Origin: Arthrobacter sp. UM1
Lineage (GTDB): Bacteria; Actinomycetota; Actinomycetes; Actinomycetales; Micrococcaceae
Assembly: GCF_020483305.1 (NCBI RefSeq)
Contig: NZ_JACWAB010000001.1
Location: forward strand, 1 to 64,000
DNA: 64,000 nucleotides
Direction: 5' to 3'
Shown: one piece after another, positions 11,191 to 19,970 of the stretch
How the letters are laid out: every line of letters begins with the position of its first letter
Numbering within the stretch: the first letter of the stretch is position 1
Position numbers and translations under genes: made by a program
Notes under the pieces: model-generated
Databases searched by the model: none
Told to the model about the DNA's origin: nothing
What the model saw: only the letters and a program-made list of their open reading frames with translations

Positions 11191-12248
11191 CGGGCGAGAG
11201 CGGCGGGGCCGCCGAGCCTGCGGCGTCGGGTCAGAGCCCCGCTGCTGACGAGGCCGCCAGACCGCTCCTCTCGGCGCTCGAGCGCTACCTGCGCCACCTG
11301 CGCCTGGAGCGGGGCCTGTCCGAGAACACGGTGACCAGCTACCGCCGGGACCTGCGCCGCTACGCCCTGTACCTCACGGCGCGCGGCGTCACGGCGTTCG
11401 AGCAGGCCTCCCGCGACGACGTCCGCGCGTTCGCCGCATCCCTCCGAGACCCCGAGCAGGGGCCGCCGTTGGCGGAGCGTTCGGCGGCGAGGATCGTCGT
11501 GGCCGTGCGGGGGCTGCACAAGCACCTCGTGGCCGAAGGGCTCGCCGAGGAGAACCCGGCGGCGCGCGTCAAGCCTCCCGAGCCGCCGAAGCGCCTCCCC
11601 AAGGCCCTCACCGTGGGCGAGGTGGAGCGGCTCCTCGCGGTCCCGCGCCTCGACACGCCCCTCGGCCTGCGGGACCGCGCCCTCCTCGAGTTCCTCTACG
11701 GCACGGGGGCGCGCATCTCGGAGGCGGTAGGCCTCGCGGTGGACGACGTCGTGACGCTCGACGAGGCCGCGGACTCACCGGGTGACAGCGCGGCGGCGGG
11801 CGACGACGACGGCTCCGGCCTCCCCGCGGTTCCCGAGCTCGTGCGGCTGACCGGCAAGGGGGACAAGCAGCGGATCGTCCCGCTCGGCAGCTACGCGCAG
11901 AAGGCCCTGCAGGAGTACCGGGTGCGGGCGCGCCCGCTGCTCGCCGCGAAGGCGAAGTCCTCCAACGGGGGAGCCCTGTTCCTCAACGCGCGCGGCGGGC
12001 GGCTCAGTCGTCAGTCGGCCTGGAGCATCATCCAGGACGCGGCGGAGAAGGCGGAGATCGCCCAGGAGGTCTCTCCGCACACGCTGCGGCACTCGTTCGC
12101 CACGCACCTCGTGGAAGGCGGAGCGGACATCCGCGCGGTTCAGGAGCTCATGGGCCACGCGTCCATCTCCTCGACGCAGATCTACACGAAGGTCACCGTG
12201 GACACCCTGCGGGAGGTCTACGCCGTGAGCCACCCGCGGGCCCGGTAG
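11178..12248 (+). CDS. xerD: Tyrosine recombinase XerD
   Basis: The N-terminal SAM-like core-binding domain (LERYLRHLRLERGLSENTVTSYRRDL) precedes the catalytic domain. The catalytic residues are visible: Arg in GTGARISEAVGL, Lys in LTGKGDKQR, His-x-x-Arg in HTLRHSFATHL, His in LMGHASIS and the nucleophile Tyr in STQIYTKV. XerC/XerD resolve chromosome dimers at dif. An Asp/Gly/Ser-rich insertion of about 25 residues (LDEAADSPGDSAAAGDDDGS) separates the Arg and Lys motifs, an actinobacteria-like expansion. The ATG at 11178 overlaps the Nudix gene by 13 bp; 11151 is a less likely alternative. The position after the Nudix gene matches xerD rather than xerC. Confidence 0.93.
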   Translation: MDGLTGESGGAAEPAASGQSPAADEAARPLLSALERYLRHLRLERGLSENTVTSYRRDLRRYALYLTARGVTAFEQASRDDVRAFAASLRDPEQGPPLAERSAARIVVAVRGLHKHLVAEGLAEENPAARVKPPEPPKRLPKALTVGEVERLLAVPRLDTPLGLRDRALLEFLYGTGARISEAVGLAVDDVVTLDEAADSPGDSAAAGDDDGSGLPAVPELVRLTGKGDKQRIVPLGSYAQKALQEYRVRARPLLAAKAKSSNGGALFLNARGGRLSRQSAWSIIQDAAEKAEIAQEVSPHTLRHSFATHLVEGGADIRAVQELMGHASISSTQIYTKVTVDTLREVYAVSHPRAR

Positions 12249-12260
12249 GGATCCAGGGAG

Positions 12261-12674
12261 TCACGCCCCGCGGGCGAGGGCGGCCGCCGCGACGCCGATC
12301 CCCGCCGCCGCCACGCCGCACACGAGCTGCCCGGCGGACTGGAGGAGGGCCGCCTGCTGCTCGGTCCGGTCTCCGCGCTCCCGCCCTGCCTGCCAGCGGG
12401 CCGAGGCGCCCACGGCCCACGAGGACCACGTCGTCAGCCCTCCGGCAGCCCCCGCGGCGAGGACCGCGTGCCAGAGCTCCGAGGAGAGGCCGCCCGCCAG
12501 TCCGATGAGCAGGGAGCCGCCCACGTTGGCGATCCACTGGCCGAGGGGCTGTCGCCGCACGGCACCGCCCGCGGCCCGCGCCGGCCACCGGACGTCCAGG
12601 GCATAGCGCAGGACGCTGCCGAGGCCGCCGGCCACGGCCACGCCGAGGGCGGTGAGGAGAAGGCTCTGGGTCAT
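12261..12674 (-). CDS. crcB: CrcB/Fluc fluoride channel subunit 2 (divergent Phe box)
   Basis: This 137-residue protein has four predicted membrane helices. It keeps the Fluc marks GGLGSVLRYALD and WIANVGGSLLIGLAGG. The usual GFxGGFTTFS segment is instead GAAGGLTTWSSW, so both Phe positions of the F-T-T-F-S box are replaced (Leu and Trp). Fluc channels are dual-topology dimers that expel fluoride. Gram-positive genomes often encode two different subunits that form a heterodimer, and one subunit may have lost pore Phe residues. It overlaps subunit 1 by ATGA and ends 12 bp from the convergent xerD. Confidence 0.9.
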   Translation of the reverse strand: MTQSLLLTALGVAVAGGLGSVLRYALDVRWPARAAGGAVRRQPLGQWIANVGGSLLIGLAGGLSSELWHAVLAAGAAGGLTTWSSWAVGASARWQAGRERGDRTEQQAALLQSAGQLVCGVAAAGIGVAAAALARGA

Positions 12675-13072
12675 CGGGCCTCCCGCCCTGCGAATCGGGC
12701 GCCCAGCCGCTGTCCCGTCACGGCGGCGGCCCAGGCGGCCGCGACGCTCACGGCGAGGACGAGGATCCCGACCGGCTGGAGGGTGAGGAGCATGACGGCG
12801 GAGAAGGTGGTGAACCCGCCGAAGAAGCCGGGGTTGACGAGCGCCTGCACGCGCGGCGATCGCCGGCCCACGACGGGGCCGAGCGCGGCCATCGCGAAGA
12901 CCCCGGCCGTGTTCGCCGCGACCGTCATGAGGGCAGCTCCCGCGCCGCCGGCGGGAAAGCCGAGCTGGAGCGCCCAGCGCAGGAGGGATCCTGCGGTGCC
13001 TCCGGCGAAGACGGCGCCGAGCAGAGCAGGGGAGAGCCGGGCCGGGGAGAAGGCCGAACGGGGAGCCGTCAC
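12671..13072 (-). CDS. crcB: CrcB/Fluc fluoride channel subunit 1
   Basis: This 133-residue integral membrane protein carries the complete Fluc signature. GGTAGSLLRWALQ lies in the first helix, TVAANTAGVFAMAALG in the second, and PGFFGGFTTFSAVML in the third, with the canonical FTTFS Phe box. It should assemble with the adjacent subunit 2. The GTG start directly abuts the stop of the DtxR-family gene, so all three genes form one transcript. No fluoride riboswitch is recognisable upstream of the operon. Confidence 0.93.
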   Translation of the reverse strand: MTAPRSAFSPARLSPALLGAVFAGGTAGSLLRWALQLGFPAGGAGAALMTVAANTAGVFAMAALGPVVGRRSPRVQALVNPGFFGGFTTFSAVMLLTLQPVGILVLAVSVAAAWAAAVTGQRLGARFAGREAR

Positions 13073-13798
13073 TCAGCGGCCCCCGGCGTCGTCGGGCTCG
13101 ACGGCGTCGTCGTGCTCGAAGGGCGCCTGCGGAAGGCGGCAGCCCTCGTGGGGGCCGGAGCGCAGCCACACGTCCTCGTTGACCCCGGCGGCCGCGCGGC
13201 CGTCCTCCGCGACGAGGCCGCCCTCCGCCGTGACCCGCACGGAGGCGCCGGGACGGATGCCGGCCTCGGCGAGGGAGCGCAGCACGGTCTCGCTCTGGTC
13301 CGAGACGCGCTCGAAGACGCCGGGATGGCCCTCGTCGAGGAGGCTCGCGCGGACGGCCCGCGTCTCCGCGAGGGTGCCGTCCGGCCCGGGGATGCGGTCC
13401 CCGTGGGGGTCTTCGCGGGGATGCCCGAGGAGGGCGTCGAGCCGCTCCACGAACCGCTCGGAGACGGCGTGTTCGAGCGCGTCCGCCTCGTCGTGGACCT
13501 CCTCCCACGTGTAGCCGAGCTCGCGGACGAGGAACGTCTCGAGGAGCCGGTGCCGCCGGACCACGCCGAGCGCCACGCGGAAGCCCTCCTGGGTGAGGCT
13601 CACCGGCGAGTACTTCTCATGGGTCAGCCAGCCGCGCGCCACGAGCTTGCGCACCATGATGGTGACGGACGAGTTGGCCACGCCGAGCTCGGCGGCGATG
13701 TCCGAGGACGTCACGGGCGCGCTCGCCCACTCGGAGAGCCCGAAGATCGTCTTGAGGTAGTCCTCCTCGGCCGAGGTGGGGCGGGGGTCGTCGCTCAC
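13073..13798 (-). CDS. DtxR/MntR family metal-dependent regulator
   Basis: This 241-residue protein begins with the DtxR-type winged helix: EEDYLKTIFGLSEW, VTSSDIAAELGVANSSVTIMVRKLVARGWLTHEKYSPVSLTQEG. The dimerisation/metal domain RRHRLLETFLVRELGYTWEEVHDEADALEHAVSERFVERLDALLGHP contains the expected His/Glu/Asp ligands. A C-terminal SH3-like FeoA extension (PGASVRVTAEGG) follows. The family senses Mn2+ or Fe2+. It is the first gene of a three-gene operon with two fluoride-channel subunits, which is unexpected for a manganese or iron regulator. GTG start with GGAAGGACGAG upstream. Confidence 0.9.
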   Translation of the reverse strand: MSDDPRPTSAEEDYLKTIFGLSEWASAPVTSSDIAAELGVANSSVTIMVRKLVARGWLTHEKYSPVSLTQEGFRVALGVVRRHRLLETFLVRELGYTWEEVHDEADALEHAVSERFVERLDALLGHPREDPHGDRIPGPDGTLAETRAVRASLLDEGHPGVFERVSDQSETVLRSLAEAGIRPGASVRVTAEGGLVAEDGRAAAGVNEDVWLRSGPHEGCRLPQAPFEHDDAVEPDDAGGR

Positions 13799-13910
13799 GC
13801 GCTCGTCCTTCCTTCTCTGCCCGGAGCCGGCCGCGGGGCCGGCAAGCGGGGTCTGCCTCTACCGTAGCGGGCCGGGCGGCTGAGAGCGCGGCCACGGGGC
13901 GGGTGAGCCG

Positions 13911-14702
13911 TCAGACCCGGCTGCTGCGCACGAACGTCCACGCGAAGGAGAGGTACGGCAGCTCGAACGGCTCGTCCTCGGGGAAGCCGAGCTCCTCGAC
14001 GAGGTAGTCGAGCGTCTGCTCCTCGATGCGCCGGCGCTGCTCGGGCGGCGCGGTGCGATAGCTGGAGCGGGTCTTCGCGAGCTCCACGGCCTGCGCCGGC
14101 GTGAGCGGCTGGCTGAAGCGCTCCACGACGAGCTCCGGGCTCCGCCACCGCCCGCCGGGCCGCGGAGGCCGCTCCGGCGCGTAGAAGATGTCCCCGGAGC
14201 GCATGATCCTCGAGAGCCGCTTCACCCAGGGGACCTCCACGTCCAGCTGGTTCCACACGAGCGCGAGCCGCCCCTTCGGGCGCACGAGCCGCGCGGCCTC
14301 CCGTCCCGCCGCGTCCGGATCCGCCCAGTGCCAGGCCTGGGCGTAGGTCACGAGCTCGAAGGCCTGGCTCTCCAGCCCGGTCTCCTCCCCGGCGCCCAGC
14401 ACGGCGTCCAGCCCCCGCTCCCGCGCGCGCGAGAGCATGTCCTCCGAGACGTCGACGGCGACGACGGCGGCCTCGCGCCCCTGCCCGGCCGCGGCCGCGG
14501 CGAGCTGCTCCGTGAAGATCCCTGTCCCCGCGCCGATGTCCGCGATGCGGAGGGGCTCACCGGAGAACAGGCCCTCTAGGCAGGCGTCCGCGATCGCGCG
14601 CGGGTAGCCCGGCCGGACGCCGTCGTACTCCTCCGCCCCGGCGCCGAACGCCGCGGCGAGCGCCCGTCGCCGCTCGGCGGAGACGCGGGGGCCGTGGTGC
14701 AT
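13911..14702 (-). CDS. Class I SAM-dependent methyltransferase (methyltransf_11-like)
   Basis: This 263-residue protein has the SAM motif IADIGAGTGIFTEQLAA at about residues 52-68, then VVAVDVSEDMLSRAR and FELVTYAQAWHWADPDAAGREAARLVRPKGRLALVWN. The AQAWHW phrase is shared with small-molecule methyltransferases of the UbiE/Methyltransf_11 type. Substrate unknown. The start overlaps the hisN stop by ATGA, so it is likely translated with hisN, but nothing ties it to histidine synthesis. Confidence 0.85.
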   Translation of the reverse strand: MHHGPRVSAERRRALAAAFGAGAEEYDGVRPGYPRAIADACLEGLFSGEPLRIADIGAGTGIFTEQLAAAAAGQGREAAVVAVDVSEDMLSRARERGLDAVLGAGEETGLESQAFELVTYAQAWHWADPDAAGREAARLVRPKGRLALVWNQLDVEVPWVKRLSRIMRSGDIFYAPERPPRPGGRWRSPELVVERFSQPLTPAQAVELAKTRSSYRTAPPEQRRRIEEQTLDYLVEELGFPEDEPFELPYLSFAWTFVRSSRV

Positions 14703-15640
14703 CAGAGACCGGAGCTGACCGCGCTGCTGCCCGGGGTGCCGGGGCCTTCGGAGGCGCCTGAGCCCTCGGAGGCGCCCGTCTCGGGCGGCAGGGCGGGGGA
14801 GAGCGGCTCGCGGTCGGACTCGTCCACGGGCCAGAGGCGCTTGAGGACGTCCTCGTGGAGGCGGCCGTTCGTGGCGAGGGCGTTGCCGCCGAACGGGCCG
14901 TCGTTGCCCTCGAGGTCCGTGAAGCGGCCGCCCGCCTCGGTCACGATCGGCGCGAGCGCGGCCATGTCGTGGAGGTTGAGCTCGGGCTCGGCGGCGATGT
15001 CCACGGCGCCCTCGGCCACGAGGCAGTAGGACCAGAAGTCGCCGTAGGCGCGGGTGCGCCAGCAAGCACGCGTGAGGTCGAGGAACTCGTCCAGGGTGCC
15101 GCGCTCCTCCCAGCCGTGGAGGCTCGAGTAGGAGAACGAGGCGTCCTCGACGCGTCCCACCTCGGAGACGTGGATCCGCCGGGCGGACGTGAGCGAGCGG
15201 CCGGTGTACGCGCCGCCGCCGAGGGAGGCCCACCATCGGCGGCCGAGCGCCGGCGCCGAGACGAGGCCCACCACGGGAACCCCCTCGTCCACGAGGCCGA
15301 TGAGCGTGGCCCAGACCGGGGTGCCGCGGACGAAGTTCGCCGTGCCGTCGATCGGGTCCACGATCCACTGCCGGGCGCCCTGTCCGGTCTCCCCGAACTC
15401 CTCGCCGAGCACGCTGTCCCGGGCGCGGGCCCGGCCGAGCTGGGCGCGGATGGCCTCCTCGGCGCCCTTGTCCGCATCCGTGACGTGCGTGGTGTCCGGC
15501 TTGGTCTCCACCACGAGGTCCTGGGCCCGGAAGCGCTCCATCGTGAGCGCGTCCACAGAGTCCGCAAGGACATGGGCCAGGCGCAGGTCGTCCGTGTAGT
15601 CGCTGGGACGGCGGCTGCCGTCGGCGGGCGTCTGGCTCAT
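14702..15640 (-). CDS. hisN: Histidinol-phosphatase, inositol monophosphatase fold
   Basis: This 312-residue protein has the IMPase motifs LGEEFGE and IVDPIDGTANFVRGTPVWATLIGLV, which provide the metal-binding Glu and Asp residues, and a C-terminal acidic segment (LNLHDMAALAPIVTEAGGRFTDLEG). Actinobacteria use this fold as the monofunctional HisN that removes phosphate from L-histidinol phosphate; the gene commonly lies beside aroA and rsgA, as here. The last 50 residues are a low-complexity Ser/Gly/Pro tail. Other IMPase-type activities cannot be excluded. It starts 63 bp after rsgA. Confidence 0.88.
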   Translation of the reverse strand: MSQTPADGSRRPSDYTDDLRLAHVLADSVDALTMERFRAQDLVVETKPDTTHVTDADKGAEEAIRAQLGRARARDSVLGEEFGETGQGARQWIVDPIDGTANFVRGTPVWATLIGLVDEGVPVVGLVSAPALGRRWWASLGGGAYTGRSLTSARRIHVSEVGRVEDASFSYSSLHGWEERGTLDEFLDLTRACWRTRAYGDFWSYCLVAEGAVDIAAEPELNLHDMAALAPIVTEAGGRFTDLEGNDGPFGGNALATNGRLHEDVLKRLWPVDESDREPLSPALPPETGASEGSGASEGPGTPGSSAVSSGL

Positions 15641-15703
15641 GGGTACCCTTTCGTCCTCGGCGGCCCCTGGACCGCCGCTGCTGTGGAGGCTCTCCCTCCG
15701 AGC

Positions 15704-16825
15704 CTACTGGCCGAGCACCTTCTCCTGGGGACCGTCCTCCGACTCGACCCGGAGGAGGCGGCGCAGCGAGGCGAGGCGCTCGGCGCCGGCGGGACCCGCG
15801 TGGCCCTCCGCCACCCACGCGTCCAGCGCGCAGCCGGGGTCCTGCGGGGAGTGCCCGCACCCCTTCTCGCAGTCCGCGGCCGCGGGAGCGAGGTCCTCGA
15901 ACGCCGCGACTACCTGCTCCGGGTCCACGTGGGCCAGGCCGAAGGAGCGCACGCCCGGCGTGTCGATGATCCAGGTGCCCCGCTCCGAGTCAGGCACCCT
16001 CAGCATGAGGGCGGAGGAGGACGTGTGGCGGCCCCGGCCGGTGACCGCGTTGACGCCGCCCGTGGCCCGGTCCGCCCCCGTCAGGGCGTTGACGAGCGTG
16101 GACTTGCCCACGCCCGAGGGGCCCAGGAGAACCGTCACCTTGCCCTGGCACGCCTCGCGGACCTGCTCCAGGGCGCTTGCAGAGACCTCGGCGCTGCCGC
16201 GCGGCGCGTCCTCGTCCGCCGAGTGCGGCGCCGCATCGCCGTCCGAGGCCACGGTGCGGGAGCAGAGGACGCGGAGGTCGAGGCCCTCGTAGGCCGCGAG
16301 CAGCTCTGCTGGCTCCTTGAGGTCCGTCTTCGTGATGCAGAGGACCGGCTCGATCCCCGCGTCGAAGGCGGCGACGACGGCCCGGTCCACGAATCCCGTC
16401 CGCGGCTCGGGGTTGGCCGCCGCCACGACGATGAGCAGCTGGTCCGCGTTTGCCACGACAGGCCGCTCCACCGGATCCGTGTCATCGGCGCTGCGCCGCA
16501 GGAAGGAGGAGCGCTCCTCGATGCGGACGAGCCGGGCGAGCGTGTCCTTGGCCCCCGAGACGTCCCCGACGAGCCCCACGACGTCCCCGGGGACCACGGG
16601 CTGCCGCCGCAGCTCCTTGGCCCGGGCGGCGACGACGAGCCGCTCCTCGGGCGTGTCCTCCCCGACGACGGCGCGGTACCGCCCGCGGTCAACGGTGACG
16701 ACGCGGCCGGGGACGGAGTCCTCGTGCTTCGGGCGGTCCTTGGTGCGGGGGCGGGAGCCCTTCTTGTTGGCGCGGACCCTGACCCTCGACTCGTCCCAGT
16801 CCGCGGCGTTGATGCGGCGGCTCAT
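15704..16825 (-). CDS. rsgA: Ribosome small subunit GTPase RsgA
   Basis: This 373-residue protein has an N-terminal OB-like domain and a circularly permuted GTPase. The motif order is G4 (ITKTDL), then G1 (LLGPSGVGKSTLVNAL), then G3 (IIDTPGVRSFG). A C-terminal zinc knuckle follows (CEKGCGHSPQDPGC). RsgA matures the 30S subunit by proofreading late assembly. An acidic loop of about 20 residues (SDGDAAPHSADEDAP) separates G4 and G1. The start overlaps aroA by ATGA. Confidence 0.95.
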   Translation of the reverse strand: MSRRINAADWDESRVRVRANKKGSRPRTKDRPKHEDSVPGRVVTVDRGRYRAVVGEDTPEERLVVAARAKELRRQPVVPGDVVGLVGDVSGAKDTLARLVRIEERSSFLRRSADDTDPVERPVVANADQLLIVVAAANPEPRTGFVDRAVVAAFDAGIEPVLCITKTDLKEPAELLAAYEGLDLRVLCSRTVASDGDAAPHSADEDAPRGSAEVSASALEQVREACQGKVTVLLGPSGVGKSTLVNALTGADRATGGVNAVTGRGRHTSSSALMLRVPDSERGTWIIDTPGVRSFGLAHVDPEQVVAAFEDLAPAAADCEKGCGHSPQDPGCALDAWVAEGHAGPAGAERLASLRRLLRVESEDGPQEKVLGQ

Positions 16826-18174
16826 CGGGCGGTCTTCACGAGGGCGTCCCAGGCGGCGGGGAAGTCCGGCATCGTCTTGGCGGTCACGCCGATGGCCTCC
16901 ACGCGGGTCCCGGGGGCTTTCAGGCCCCATACGGCCGCGGCGGTGGCCATGCGGTGGTCGTGGTAGGAGCGGTGGTCGGCGGCCTGCGGCGAGGCGGTCC
17001 CGCGGAGGACGAGGCCGTCCTCCGTCTCCTCGGCCTCGGCCCCGAGCAGGCGGATCTCCGCGGCGAGGGCCGCGATCCGGTCGGTCTCGTGCCCGCGCAG
17101 ATGCGCGATCCCGGTGAGCCGGGACTCGCCCTCGGCCAGGGCGAGCATCGCGGCGAGGACGGGCGCGAGCTCGGCGGCGTCGTCGACCTCCGCGGGGAGC
17201 ACGCGCTCGCCTCCCGTGACGGTGAGGGTGCCGGTGAGGGACTCGGCGTCCGGTCCGTCCGCCTCGAGGGAGACGCTCGCGCCGAGCTGGGGGAGGATCT
17301 GCCGCCAGCGGTCGCCGATCTGGGTGGTCGAGAGCGGCCAGTTCGGCACGCGCACCGTCCCGCCGGTCACGACGGCGGCCGCGAGGAACGGGCCCGCGTT
17401 CGAGAGGTCCGGCTCGATGGCGACCGTCTCCGGCATGCGCAGGGGCGGCGTGACGAGCCACTCGTCCGGGGCGGTCTCCTCGACGGCGGCGCCGAACTCG
17501 CGGAGGGTCTGGACGGTCATCTCGACGTGGAGGCGGCTCGGGATCCGGGCGCCCCTGTGACGGATCCGCGCGGGACGGGACTGGGCGCAGACGCCGAGGA
17601 GCAGGGCCGAGAGGAACTGGCTGCTCGAGCTCGCGTCCACCTCGAAGGAGAGCTCTCCGGACGGGGTCCCGATGCCCGTGACGCGGAGGGGGAGGTGGGT
17701 TGCGTCGTCGTCCTCTCCGAGAGGGTCCACGCGGACGCCGGCGGAGCGGAGGGCGGCGACGAGGGGGCCCATGGGACGCTGCGTGGCGCTCGAATGGGCG
17801 GTGAAGTCAGTGGTGCCGGGCAGCAGGGCCGCGACGACGGGAACGAACCGCATGACGGTCCCGGCCTGGTTCACGTCGATGACCCGGTGCGCAGCCGGCG
17901 CGGGCCCGAGCCCCACGGGGGTGACCCGGAGGGCGTCTCCGCCCTCCGGCCCCGTGGTCTGCTCGAAGCCCGCGCCCAGCTGCTCGAGCGCATGCCGCAT
18001 GGCGAGGGAGTCGTCCGACTCGAGGGCGCCGGTCACGGTCACGGGCCGGTCGCCCAGAGCGGCGAGGAGCAGCACGCGGTTCGTCAGGGATTTCGATCCC
18101 GGCAGGGACACGGTCCCCTCGACGGGCCGCGAGGCGCTCGGCGCCTCCCAGAGCGGCATGCGCTCGCGGGTCAT
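16822..18174 (-). CDS. aroA: 3-phosphoshikimate 1-carboxyvinyltransferase (EPSP synthase)
   Basis: This 450-residue enzyme catalyses the sixth step of the shikimate pathway. It carries SLPGSKSLTNRVLLLAAL near the N-terminus, the substrate-binding QAGTVMRFVP, the SSSQFLSALLL phosphate-binding segment, and the Asp/Lys/Arg clusters in HLRGHETDRIAALAAE and YHDHRMATAAAV. The length is typical. The two-domain inside-out barrel has no visible defect. The start overlaps the DoxX gene by ATGA, and the order doxX-aroA-rsgA opposite a sigma-R type gene is common in actinobacteria. Confidence 0.97.
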   Translation of the reverse strand: MTRERMPLWEAPSASRPVEGTVSLPGSKSLTNRVLLLAALGDRPVTVTGALESDDSLAMRHALEQLGAGFEQTTGPEGGDALRVTPVGLGPAPAAHRVIDVNQAGTVMRFVPVVAALLPGTTDFTAHSSATQRPMGPLVAALRSAGVRVDPLGEDDDATHLPLRVTGIGTPSGELSFEVDASSSSQFLSALLLGVCAQSRPARIRHRGARIPSRLHVEMTVQTLREFGAAVEETAPDEWLVTPPLRMPETVAIEPDLSNAGPFLAAAVVTGGTVRVPNWPLSTTQIGDRWRQILPQLGASVSLEADGPDAESLTGTLTVTGGERVLPAEVDDAAELAPVLAAMLALAEGESRLTGIAHLRGHETDRIAALAAEIRLLGAEAEETEDGLVLRGTASPQAADHRSYHDHRMATAAAVWGLKAPGTRVEAIGVTAKTMPDFPAAWDALVKTAR

Positions 18175-18770
18175 GCGTTGTGGACGGCCTTCTGCGCCTT
18201 GTGGACGGCGTTGTGCGCGCCCTTGGCGACATTGAGGTTGGCCTGGGCGAGCGAGTTCTGGGCGCCGAGCGCCTTGAACTTCATGTCCTGGCCCATGTAG
18301 TAGGCCTGGCGCTTGGCCTGCTCGCCGAGGTGCTCGGCGCGCCAGGCGATGCCCGGCTGGCCGTTGGTGTCCGCGGTGGCGAGCATGACGGCGCCGAGGA
18401 GGGACAGGTTCTTCAGGAGAGCCTGCATGCGCGTGGCCTTCTCCTCCTTGGTGGAGCCCTTGCCGGCCTCCTTCATCTCCACGAAGGTGTTGACGGCCTG
18501 CGTGGTGACGAGGACGCCCGAGGCGAGGCGCGGCAGCTTGCCGGCGGCGAGCAGCACGCCCGCGCCGACCTGCGCGCCGCCGAGGACGCGGGCCACGAGG
18601 AGGTTGTTGCGGGCCACGGACTTGGCCTGCGGGGGAGCGACCTTCTCCACCTTGGCGAGAGCCGGGGCGATGTGCCGTGCCGTCTCGTCAGCGTGGCGCA
18701 GGCGGTTCACGCCCGAGGCGACGAGGCTCGCTGCGAGAAGGGGACGGGCAACGGAACGAACTGCATTCAT
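18171..18770 (-). CDS. DoxX family membrane protein
   Basis: The 199-residue product starts at the ATG at 18770 with GGAG upstream. It has a first hydrophobic helix ([19 protein letters not shown]), then a DoxX-type core of three helices ([58 protein letters not shown]). A charged, Ala/His/Lys-rich cytosolic tail closes the protein, with repeated [15 protein letters not shown]. DoxX proteins function in redox or thiol stress in actinobacteria. Placement divergent from the sigH/rsrA pair supports a link to redox stress, by inference. Exact role unknown. Confidence 0.85.
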   Translation of the reverse strand: MNAVRSVARPLLAASLVASGVNRLRHADETARHIAPALAKVEKVAPPQAKSVARNNLLVARVLGGAQVGAGVLLAAGKLPRLASGVLVTTQAVNTFVEMKEAGKGSTKEEKATRMQALLKNLSLLGAVMLATADTNGQPGIAWRAEHLGEQAKRQAYYMGQDMKFKALGAQNSLAQANLNVAKGAHNAVHKAQKAVHNA

Positions 18771-18868
18771 GGGGAGGATCTCCATCCATCGAGGCAATAT
18801 CTGTCCGGCGGGAGCCTCCGGGGAGGCCTGTCCGCCGCTCTGTTGTAACACCCCTGCGCCGGCCCGCC

Positions 18869-18894
18869 GGAATACCCCGCCGAGCCCGCGCGTT
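18869..18894 (+). promoter_or_regulatory. Probable SigH/SigR-type promoter (autoregulation)
   Basis: GGAAT (18869-18873) is followed after exactly 18 nt by GTT (18892-18894). This matches the GGAAT-N18/19-GTT consensus recognised by SigR/SigH. The transcript would start around 18900, just before the ATG at 18904, so the sigma gene would be driven by its own product. Confidence 0.65.
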
Positions 18895-18903
18895 GGGAAC
18901 TAC

Positions 18904-19587
18904 ATGCCCACTACGTTAGCGGAACACGCCGCGTCCGTAACATGGGAGGGGATGACACCCTCGCCCCAGCCTGAGACCACCGCGCGCGACGAGCAGCCGG
19001 ACCGCGCGTCCGAGACCGAGTCCGAGCGGCGGGCGCGCTTCGAGCGCGACGCCCTCGAGTACATCGACCAGCTCTACTCCGCCGCCCTGCGGATGACGCG
19101 CAATCCCTCTGACGCGGAGGACCTGGTCCAAGAGGCGTTCGCGAAGGCCTATTCGGCCTTCCACCAGTACAAGCCCGGCACGAACCTCAAGGCCTGGCTC
19201 TACCGGATCCTCACCAACACGTACATCAACATCTACCGGAAGAAGCAGCGCGAGCCCCGCCAGACGAGCGGGGACGAGCTGCAGGACTGGCAGGTGGCGG
19301 CGGCCGCCGAGCACACCCCGGGCGGCCTCAAGTCCGCCGAGGCGGAGGCCCTGGACCGCCTGCCGGACAGCAACGTCAAGGAGGCGCTCGCCCGCCTCGG
19401 CGAGGACTTCCGCATGGCCGTGTACTTCGTAGACGTGGAGGGCTACGCCTACAAGGAGGCCGCGGAGATCCTCGACGTGCCGATCGGCACCGTCATGTCC
19501 CGCCTCCACCGCGGCCGCAAGATGCTGCGGGACTCCCTGATGGACTACGCCGCCGAGCGCGGCATCCGCAAGGCGATGAAGAAGTGA
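18904..19587 (+). CDS. sigH: ECF sigma factor, SigH/SigR type
   Basis: This ECF sigma factor has sigma-2 ([54 protein letters not shown]) and sigma-4 ([42 protein letters not shown]). This matches the actinobacterial oxidative/heat stress factor SigR/SigH, which induces thioredoxin, mycothiol and proteostasis genes. The adjacent downstream gene encodes the cognate-type anti-sigma factor. Start choice is uncertain: ATG 18904 gives 227 aa and lies about where the promoter would start transcription; ATG 18952 gives 211 aa but its GGGAGGGG is directly abutting. I favour 18904. Confidence 0.92.
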   Translation: MPTTLAEHAASVTWEGMTPSPQPETTARDEQPDRASETESERRARFERDALEYIDQLYSAALRMTRNPSDAEDLVQEAFAKAYSAFHQYKPGTNLKAWLYRILTNTYINIYRKKQREPRQTSGDELQDWQVAAAAEHTPGGLKSAEAEALDRLPDSNVKEALARLGEDFRMAVYFVDVEGYAYKEAAEILDVPIGTVMSRLHRGRKMLRDSLMDYAAERGIRKAMKK

Positions 19588-19637
19588 GCGGCCCGCGTCC
19601 CCGCACCGGCCACGAGACCTCCGAGGAGAACCGACCC

Positions 19638-19895
19638 ATGAGTGACTGCGAGAAGCTCGGCGACTGCGACGAATCCCGTCTGCAGCGCATCTACGAGTAT
19701 CTCGACGGCGAGCTGCCCGCCTCCGACCTCGAGGCGGTCAGGGCCCACCTCGAGAGCTGTCCGGAGTGCGCGTCCCAGCACGACCTGGAGTGCGTCATCC
19801 GCTCCGTCGTCAAGCGCTCCTGCGGCGAGCACGCGCCCTCGACCCTGAGGGACCGCATCCTCGCCCGCCTCGGCGCCGCCGAGCACCACGAGTAG
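19638..19895 (+). CDS. rsrA: Mycothiol system anti-sigma-R factor (RsrA-like)
   Basis: This 85-residue protein carries the zinc-associated anti-sigma (ZAS) signature: H-x3-C-x2-C in AHLESCPECAS, followed by further cysteines in DLECVIRSVVKRSC. Two more cysteines lie at the N-terminus (MSDCEKLGDC). In RsrA, thiol oxidation releases zinc and frees the sigma factor. The gene follows sigH by 50 bp with GAGGAG before the ATG at 19638; a longer upstream frame is unsupported. Presence of this pair indicates a mycothiol-using organism. Confidence 0.93.
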   Translation: MSDCEKLGDCDESRLQRIYEYLDGELPASDLEAVRAHLESCPECASQHDLECVIRSVVKRSCGEHAPSTLRDRILARLGAAEHHE

Positions 19896-19970
19896 CGCAG
19901 AGCCGGCTCCGCCAGGACGGCTGACAGAGCCGGCGGAGAGCGGCGGCGGAGAGAGCGCAGGCCTCAGGAC

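Noticed and set aside
13799-13910. Possible fluoride riboswitch before the DtxR-crcB operon
   Set aside because: I see no conserved fluoride-aptamer core in the 112-bp interval.
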